From contig CAKAKS010000031.1 in NCBI GenBank assembly GCA_916700875.1, positions 14,643,124 to 14,707,123 of the forward strand: DNA of 64,000 nt, in the 5' to 3' direction. Under the pieces are notes generated by a model. It was given only the letters and a program-made list of their open reading frames with translations. It had not been told where the DNA came from and searched no databases. Shown piece after piece: positions 57,901-64,000 of this stretch; position 1 is the stretch's first letter, and every line of letters starts with the position of its first letter. Both the position numbers and the translations under genes were made by a program. The DNA is from Sebastes aleutianus (taxonomy: Eukaryota > Chordata > Actinopteri > Perciformes > Sebastidae).

Positions 57901-59240
57901 TCTTTACCAACATACAGTTAAGCACAACTGGTATCACACATCCAAAATTTACTAATGCAACCAAAACACTGACAACACACATCTCTGCACCATAACACTG
58001 ACAACACAATACAACTCAATTGCGCCAGAAAAACACCATCAACCGGTAGCATTATAAAAATCTTAGCACTATTGTTTTTGAAGTAGCTTTTATTTAATTA
58101 TTTGTTTTTTGCATAACAAAAAAAATTCCAATACAATGAAATAATGGAACCTCTTACCTTACATTATGTTACAGAAATTAATCAGAAATGCTGCAGCTTG
58201 CTTCAGTAGGTTTTATTTTCCTTAAATGAAGTAATTAATTTCATGTTTATTTGATAGGGACGGATACATTTACATCGAGAATTGCACAACAATCTTCCAA
58301 TGCAATATATCACAGCATTTATAGCTACTGCTAATTTCCAATGCCTGTCCCTAGAAGGGTCTTTAAGATAAAACGAACATTTATATATTCACTGCACATA
58401 CATGTATAGGATAGCTGCAGATTCACTGTATCTGAGTTACAAAACAATTCATGAAATTTAAAAGATGTGGTCATTGAACACATTTTGGGTGAAAACAATG
58501 TAAAGTGATCCCCAGATCAGTCCACTTTGACTTCTGTTGTGCTGACTGTGTGAAGACTTTTGAAAGGGAACTCGGTAGAGAGAAATGCATAAAAACTGTG
58601 ATGTGAATTAGCAATAATTTAACACAGCAGATGCAGTCCCGGTGTGGCTCTAGGAGAACAATCATGATTGGTGAAAATTAACAAATTAAAGTGAAGTACT
58701 TGGAACTTGACAGGTTGAATGCAATTAACACGCTGCTCTAAGCTGCTTAACATTTCTCTGTTTTACATCATTCTGCGGTTGACGCACATTTCTCTATTGG
58801 ATCACATAAGTCTTTTTTTTTTTTTTCTAGGCTTAGAGTTGGACGCCGAAGCATTACCTCCTCAGATGAGCTCCACTGATTGGCCAGAGCTGAGACGGAT
58901 CTTCACAGAGAGATTTGCTTCAAAAACCCAGGCGGACTGGTCAAGGGTTTTTGATGGGACGGATGCCTGTGTTACACCTGTGTTGTCTTTCGACCAGGTG
59001 AGCTCACACCCACACAACCGGGAAAGAGCTTCTTTCATGAAGGACTCCAGCGGGGAGGAAAGCCCACGGCCGGCCCCGGTTCTCTCTCGGACTCCTGCAG
59101 AGCCTTGCCTTGCCTCCGACCCGGTTATTGGAGAACACACAGTTGAGGTCCTGAAGGAGTACGGGTTCACGTCAGCAGACATAGACCAGATGCTATCAGC
59201 AGGGATAGTAGAGTGTAATGCTGTCAAAGCAAAGTTGTAG
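51657..59240 (+). CDS. amacr: amacr, alpha-methylacyl-CoA racemase, complete, 5 coding exons, 382 aa
   Basis: Exons 51657-51903, 52045-52188, 54108-54268, 57286-57472 and 58831-59240 join in phase to 382 residues, the same length as human AMACR. The enzyme interconverts (2R)- and (2S)-methylacyl-CoA esters in peroxisomes and mitochondria, so that pristanoyl-CoA and bile-acid intermediates can enter beta-oxidation. It belongs to the CoA-transferase family III fold. Visible marks: N-terminal LAGLAPAPFCGMILADFGA, the catalytic pair His122 (GHDINY) and Asp152 (ADFAGGG), Glu237 (AIEPQF), PRGQNMLD, and FDGTDACVTPVL near the C-terminus. Ser52 and Leu107, the positions of the human disease changes, are the normal residues. 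The C-terminus AKL is a peroxisomal PTS1-type tripeptide. Nothing is broken. The first intron is unusually short and open in frame. Confidence 0.97.
51904..52044 (+). other. amacr intron 1: 141 bp, multiple of three, no in-frame stop
   Basis: Bounded by gtcaga and acccag. Removing it restores exact agreement with the family. If retained it would add 47 residues (QTISTTRAEL to VSDHPG) without breaking the frame. Confidence 0.85.
52045..52188 (+). CDS. amacr: amacr coding exon 2 (catalytic His122)
   Basis: VMEKLGLGPQELL to HDINYLAMS. Carries His122, one of the two acid/base residues, and Leu107. Acceptor cacccag, donor GTAAAT, phase 1. Confidence 0.96.
52565..53410 (+). repeat. Two diverged copies of one repeat, with a foldback at the right
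   Basis: GCATACGAGGTAGGTGTAC (52570) resembles GCATATGAGGTGGATACAC (53132). CCATAATAAATCCAACCAG (52722) resembles CCATTATAAATCATCCAATA (53363). Arms 53326-53351 and 53362-53386 are inverted with one base difference. A (TA)n run lies at 53047-53075. In amacr intron 2. Confidence 0.55.
53415..54090. other. amacr intron 2, remainder: nothing recognised
   Basis: AT-rich intron sequence without repeat or exon signature. Confidence 0.5.
54108..54268 (+). CDS. amacr: amacr coding exon 3 (catalytic Asp152)
   Basis: (G)LLSRLGRSG to IIDASM. Carries ADFAGGG with Asp152. Acceptor gtcgcag, donor GTAAGC, phase 0. Confidence 0.96.
54275..56370. other. amacr intron 3, left part: no gene seen
   Basis: A short hAT-like edge (TTTAGGGCTGTCAAAG) lies at about 54928-54943. 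Open frames around 55.0-55.4 kb and on the minus strand at 56 kb have no recognisable domain. Confidence 0.5.
56375..56735 (-). repeat. Dispersed repeat with nuclear-receptor-like half-sites (copy 2)
   Basis: Diverged copy, in reverse, of the repeat at 8695-9060. It retains GGTCAAAGGTCA (56543-56554) overlapping AGGTCACTGTGACCT (56549-56563). Ends GGCGGAGGCATACAACAACG. In amacr intron 3. Confidence 0.7.
57286..57472 (+). CDS. amacr: amacr coding exon 4
   Basis: VEGAAYVGSFAWK to QFYTQLLQ, with PRGQNMLD and Glu237. Acceptor cctcag; the donor GTTCGT is weak but is the only one giving phase 1, which the next exon needs. Reading on hits a stop within a few bases. Confidence 0.94.
57480..58800. 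other. amacr intron 4: no gene seen
   Basis: Two near copies of ACACTGACAACACA at about 57966-58012; otherwise nothing recognised. Confidence 0.5.
58831..59240 (+). CDS. amacr: amacr coding exon 5, C-terminus and PTS1
   Basis: (G)LELDAEALPPQMSS to NAVKAKL stop. Contains DWPELRR, FDGTDACVTPVLSF, SPRPAPVL and the GEHT-VEVL block. The acceptor has a long T-tract (tttttctag). The terminal AKL is a PTS1-type peroxisome signal. Confidence 0.96.
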
Positions 59241-59930
59241 AGATATATAACTAATATCAGTGATTGATTTGGACAAAAAAACAAAAACACAACTACACCA
59301 GACCAGATTCCATTCTCAAATGTAACACTTTCCAAATATTTCGTACCGACAACGTTATGTTCATTTCACAGGTTCAACTGACTTTAGCAGTTTATATAAC
59401 AGACACTACTGTCCTGTTTGCTGCCTTGTTCATGGACTAATATTGGTGCTCTGCTGCAGAATGAATATAGGGAACACTATAGCTGATATTTGGCATTATC
59501 TTTGGCATAAAAAAAAAATATATATATATACATATATGCCAGGCAGGGGTTCCTATTGTACAATTATAGGGGAAACACTGGTCTAAGGAAGAATTGTGCT
59601 AAATTTCCCAGTTTATTTGCCAAAAGAATTTGTGTACACAGATTGTTAAATCAGCAGCACCAAAAATATTAGTTAAATACAGCCTTAATTGTTGTACGTT
59701 TAATGCCTAATGTACAGTGGATGTGACTGTGTTGCATTCCAGTTGCTCCTGTGGTTCTGTGGCGACTCTGTCCGTAATATACTGTAGTTAAGAGATGTTT
59801 TATTGCCTCTGACTTTCTTTATGGTCACTCATTTGAAATGTTAATACAGACCATCTCAGAGTGCGGCTTTTTTAAATTTTATCCGATGATGCCGTGATTA
59901 TAAAATAAATGGTTGGGGATGACTGCCTAG
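59241..59930 (+). other. amacr 3' UTR with polyadenylation signal
   Basis: The untranslated tail follows the stop at 59240. A canonical AATAAA at 59904-59909 suggests an end near 59930. A short TA-rich run lies at 59518-59536. Confidence 0.6.
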
Positions 59931-59934
59931 TTAA

Positions 59935-61625
59935 CGGGTAGTATTTATGTGTTTCATTTAGATTTCATACCCATTCCATTGTCTGATAACAGAGACAGGA
60001 AAAGATGTAAATGAAAACAACTAAATTGTGACTTTAACTGCATTAAAACACATTACAGATGAACAGAGACAACAGGAGATCCATCCTTTCTCCCTTCACT
60101 CACTAATTACAGTACAAACACTAAGAAATAGTTTTGCTGTTGTAAAGTCAGTAACAAATTAAATGCATCATTAAATATTAAAATTAAATTAATTTCACGC
60201 TTCTGAGACGTGAGCAAAAAAAAGTAAAAACACAACGCAGCCGGATCCGGTGGACGTTGGTCGTTTACTTTGGTTTTGTGGTACATGTTGAAAGTGCTAC
60301 ACAATGAGTTTAAGGGAATTTAAGATATAAATCTGCTCATTACTGTTATTTTTCCCAAACTAATATGTGATTGCATAAACTGGGTGATGTGATAAACAAT
60401 GAGTTCCTGGGGTGATGAACATCATCAAATAAGAAGAAAATAATTGAAATACATGATTAAAATTTTTTCCCCTCAGGGGACAAACAAGATTGTTTGGGAT
60501 TTTTAATTTGTTGTACTCATCAGTAACATTTTGTGCATTGTAATTTATTCAGCTGGCGTTGCAATAGTCATTCCGTGACCTCACTGCAGCCCGGTGGTGC
60601 TGCCGAAGGTTTAAATGATTGGTTTTAAATGATTAATGCCCAGGCACTCTGTGTAGAGACACCTAATGATAATTAATGAACTTCATTTATGTAAATCAAA
60701 TGCAGTTTGTCTATGTTTCAAATACGTTTTGGTGTTTGCAAAGTCAATCAACATCTCCAGAACATTTTTTGCTTAAATTAAGATGATTAAAGTACTTAAT
60801 TAGCCATCCCCACAGGAGGTACATGTAAATTTAAACGTGGCTGTATAACAATTTTGTAAAATAATTACAATAAAAATGCAAATGCATGAAATGTGAGGTA
60901 AGTACTGTGTGTGTTTTCCCAGAAACAAGCAGCAGCAGGACACTGTAACAGCATAAGGAATCATAGATACAGTACAAGCAGCTGAACAGTAAGCTTATGG
61001 GTGTTAGGTAATGCGGTATATTGCAGATTATAGGTTTATTCCATTGTGGCCATGAGCCAATTTGTTTTAAGATGTATAAGGTCAGCGTCAAGAATCTCAT
61101 GACTTGCAACGAACTGCCTCCTCAGGAAACTCAAACGTGGCTCTGAAATGAGCACAAAATGACAAAATTAGCAGGTATTAATTTAATAATGCACATGTTA
61201 CTTGGGTTTCAAGAGAGCTGAAATGTGCAAAAGTTTTAAAGGTCAATCAAAAGTTTTTATTCCCATTTACCTGTGGTGGTATCTAGCCACGCAGATAGTT
61301 TGGGTTTTCCTTGTCGAGGTTTTGAGATATCTGTCTCTCAGATGGGATGAGTGAAACTTGTGTTGCGCAGATTGGTCAAAACATGGCATTTGAAAAACTG
61401 CAGCAGCGAGGACAAATTGGTTACTCCAAATAACATTCATTATCACCTCCATGGTGCAAAAAAAAATAAAAAATGCTGCAAAATAAACTGGATGAAAGCA
61501 TGTACTTCCCCATAAAACATCTGCAGGGACGAATTTTTTGGACTGAAAGAATTTGATTGAGAGAAAATACATTTTCAACTATTCTGACAATTAAAAAAAA
61601 AACATTTAATCAGCCAAATATTAGC
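59935..61625. other. Intergenic downstream of amacr: no gene recognised
   Basis: Small open frames on the minus strand (about 60.8-61.6 kb) have no recognisable domain or splice context. Confidence 0.5.
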
Positions 61626-61629
61626 TGTT

Positions 61630-62020
61630 TTCAGATTCCATATTTGAAAGACTGCTTGTGTTTAGCATGGTTAGTGACATATCTTTGGGTTTTGGACTGA
61701 GATTTCACAGACTAAAAGAGTTCAATAGATTAATCTATAATGAAAGTAATTGTTAGTCTCAGCTTTTTCTGCATTGTTTACACTCACATTTGCTTGCTTG
61801 TGTTCTTCTTCACTGCCGTTGTTGGTGCAACGCTGCATATGTCACAACACCACCAACTGTCCACCAGTGGGTAACTGCATGGATTAATGCCACCAGAGCT
61901 GACTGAGAAAATATCTTTTTTTTTGTGATTTAGGTGAAGCAACCCTTTTAAAGTAACAGTTTAACTTTTGGGGAATATGCTTATACGCTTTCTTACTGAA
62001 AGTTAGATGAGAAGATGCAA
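61630..62020 (+). repeat. Dispersed repeat fragments
   Basis: 61630-61770 carries the CTTTGGGTTTTGGACTGAG phrase of the GATTAATCGATTA family. 61955-62020 carries TTTTGGGGAATATGCTTAT and GTTAGATGAGAAGATG, matching 42497-42570. Confidence 0.5.
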
Positions 62021-62104
62021 ATATGTGAAAGTATTCCTTTTATTGTTAGCCCATGTATGTGAGCTCGGCTTGTCATAATGTCTCCAACATGCTGCTCTTG
62101 TGTT

Positions 62105-62565
62105 ATTTTACGCAGTTACTCAGATCCTTTACTGAAATAAAAGAAATAGAAATATCACAGTCTAAAAATACTCCATACCAATAACATTCAATTCCTGAAT
62201 TAAAAATGTTAGTTAAGTAGAAGTATTTTCAGCAAAATGTACTATCCAAAGTATAATAATCTGTTAATATCACAAACAAATAGAGTATTTTCATGTTGTA
62301 GTTCCTCAATGTTGAGCCAATTTTATATACTTTGTATACTACTGGGTAGATTAGAAGTATAGTACTGCATCATATATAAGTATATCATGTTTTATATGTA
62401 AAAAGTAACTATAAGTGTCATTAAATGTAGTGAAGTAAAAGACACTATTTCCCTATGAAATGTAGTATAAAGTAGAATAAGACAGAAATACTTAAGTAAA
62501 GTACAAGTATGTCAAAATAGTACTTAAGTATAAATGTACTATATTACATTCCACCACTGATTTTA
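62105..62565 (-). repeat. Dispersed repeat (ACTTAAGTA ... TTCCACCACTGA type)
   Basis: CAGTTACTCAGATCCTTTAC to ACATTCCACCACTGA, rich in AAGTA phrases; same family as 9485-9655 and 33540-34135. Confidence 0.6.
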
Positions 62566-62569
62566 CATA

Positions 62570-64000
62570 CATGCATGTATTACATAGATTTTGTTCTATA
62601 AGTGTTGCTTTAGAAGAATTTGGGGGTTCAAATGGCTACTAATAAATACACTTTATGTCATCAGACGTTATTATTAGAGTTTTCAAAGTGGCAGCTCTTA
62701 CGTGTGAACAGTATTGCTTGTTCCTGACTCCCAGCTTGTTACTAAGCAACCTGTGCATGCCACAGTGGTCTATAATGACCTTTTACAGACTTATTATCTT
62801 CCTTACAGTGTGCAGATGTGCATCATATCACTGCTTACATAATCTTACCCCATTACAACAAGGCTTTTCCCTCCATCTCACATTACCACAGTTGACAGCT
62901 TTGTCCCCCAGCCGCCATTCACTTCATGAATGTACTATCACATACACGGTTGTAGTATAAAACCTTAAGGCATGCATGTATGTGAGGAATGTCTGTGGTG
63001 TGACTCCAGACATCTGACTCAGGGCAAACAAGGGATAACTGACTTCAAGCATATATAGCATGAGATTAGTGCACAGGTTGAAGATATGGAAGATAATTGC
63101 TTTGGACTATAAAATCTTCATTGTGCAACAGGTATTCTATGAATATATGGAGGACACATCAAAATATTTGAAGATCATAAACTCCAAAGTGTTACCACAT
63201 ATCATTATTGTTAGACTTAAGTGCAATGTGGAATGGTGCTTTTGAAAGTTATTACGGGAATGCATTTAAATCACGTTGATTATCAAAGTTGTTGCTGATT
63301 AGTCTTCTGACTATCGACTAATGGATTGAGTCCACGGTCTGATAGAATAGTATTCCTCGTTAGCTAAAGAGGATCAGAAACACACTCAAATCTGCCAGAT
63401 GACAGCACACATGGATGTGCATGTGTACTGTTCATTAATATGCGCTCACATGCCTGTGCATGTGTATGTCCATGTGCATACTCTGAAACATGCCATGAAC
63501 AGTTTCTGGCTAGTGTTAAGAAAACACACAGAAAACACACAGAAAATGACCTTTTCTTTCCGCTCCCATCTTCTTCAGTATCCTCCCCGGGATCACATGG
63601 ATCATCACTTGATTATAGCTTCGTGCTGAAGCACAGAAGAGCCCTTGTGATTTCATGCTTTGGTGACGGACTCATCCATCAGTACAAATGGTTTGGGGGG
63701 CGGGGGGAGGTAGATTCTTGCATTATTCCCCAACATTATGATTATCTGAGCAGGCCTGTGAACTAATCACAGTGCAAGTCAAATATGGTCTCTTCAAATT
63801 GTAAAAATGTCTTTTTTTAAAAGTTGATGAGAGGTCCTCTGCAGTAATTGGAACTCTGCCTCCTTCAATGATAGGTATGTAGTACTTAAAAACACTTACT
63901 TAAAACACTTACAAATCTCAGGATACCTTCTAACAGCCTCTTCAGGACTGAAGTCAACAAAACTAAAAAGAGTCAGCAGCCATGCTAGAAGCTCTGTGAG
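62570..64000. other. Right edge: no gene recognised
   Basis: Open frames at 62.7, 63.1 and 63.4-63.8 kb have no recognisable domain and no clear splice partners. An exon of the next gene could be present but is not supported. Confidence 0.4.

Noticed and set aside
63399..63766. Open frames near the right edge as an exon of the next gene
   Set aside because: No recognisable domain and no splice pair in phase; not supported.

Overview
The window is animal nuclear DNA from a bony fish, most likely a percomorph teleost. Three genes are split into short exons with GT-AG (one GC-AG) introns, the intergenic DNA is AT-rich, and there are many teleost-type transposon remnants: hAT-like elements with 8-bp target duplications, TTAA-flanked MITEs, a Tc1 deletion derivative, a Harbinger fragment, and LINE 3' tails ending in simple repeats. 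There is no bacterial, viral or CRISPR content. Exons were assembled by hand from reading frames, splice signals and phase agreement, and checked against remembered protein families. No database search was run.

Layout. (1) 1-2.8 kb, minus strand: the first two coding exons of nup54, a phenylalanine-glycine (FG) nucleoporin. The rest of the gene runs off the left edge. (2) 4.5-31.7 kb, minus strand: a complete 12-exon scarb2-like gene of the CD36 / LIMP-2 family, 506 aa, with a long 3' UTR and a 9.9-kb first intron full of repeats. (3) 31.7-49.5 kb: about 18 kb with no recognisable gene, only MITEs, foldback sequences and microsatellites. (4) 49.6-59.9 kb, plus strand: a complete amacr gene (alpha-methylacyl-CoA racemase) with five coding exons, 382 aa, and a probable non-coding first exon about 2 kb upstream carrying a TATA box and a CRE. 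(5) 60-64 kb: intergenic DNA and repeats.

Gene order. nup54 and scarb2 lie next to each other on the same strand, as NUP54 and SCARB2 do in human (4q21), so this scarb2 copy sits at the ancestral locus. amacr, on a different human chromosome (5p13), lies head-to-head with scarb2 here. The three genes have no obvious shared pathway: nuclear pore, endolysosomal or scavenger membrane receptor, and peroxisomal/mitochondrial branched-chain and bile-acid lipid oxidation.

Most interesting points: the scarb2 product keeps the CD36 fold, including its four ectodomain cysteines, but lacks the acidic dileucine lysosomal tail signal and has a changed helix where mammalian LIMP-2 binds beta-glucocerebrosidase. 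Two AT-rich hAT-like arrays lie in opposite orientation on either side of the scarb2 promoter. The first amacr coding intron is only 141 bp, a multiple of three, and has no stop in frame. A dispersed repeat puts consensus nuclear-receptor sites into introns of both scarb2 and amacr. A perfect 27-bp inverted repeat lies in the intergenic region. I did not find a convincing new multi-gene system.
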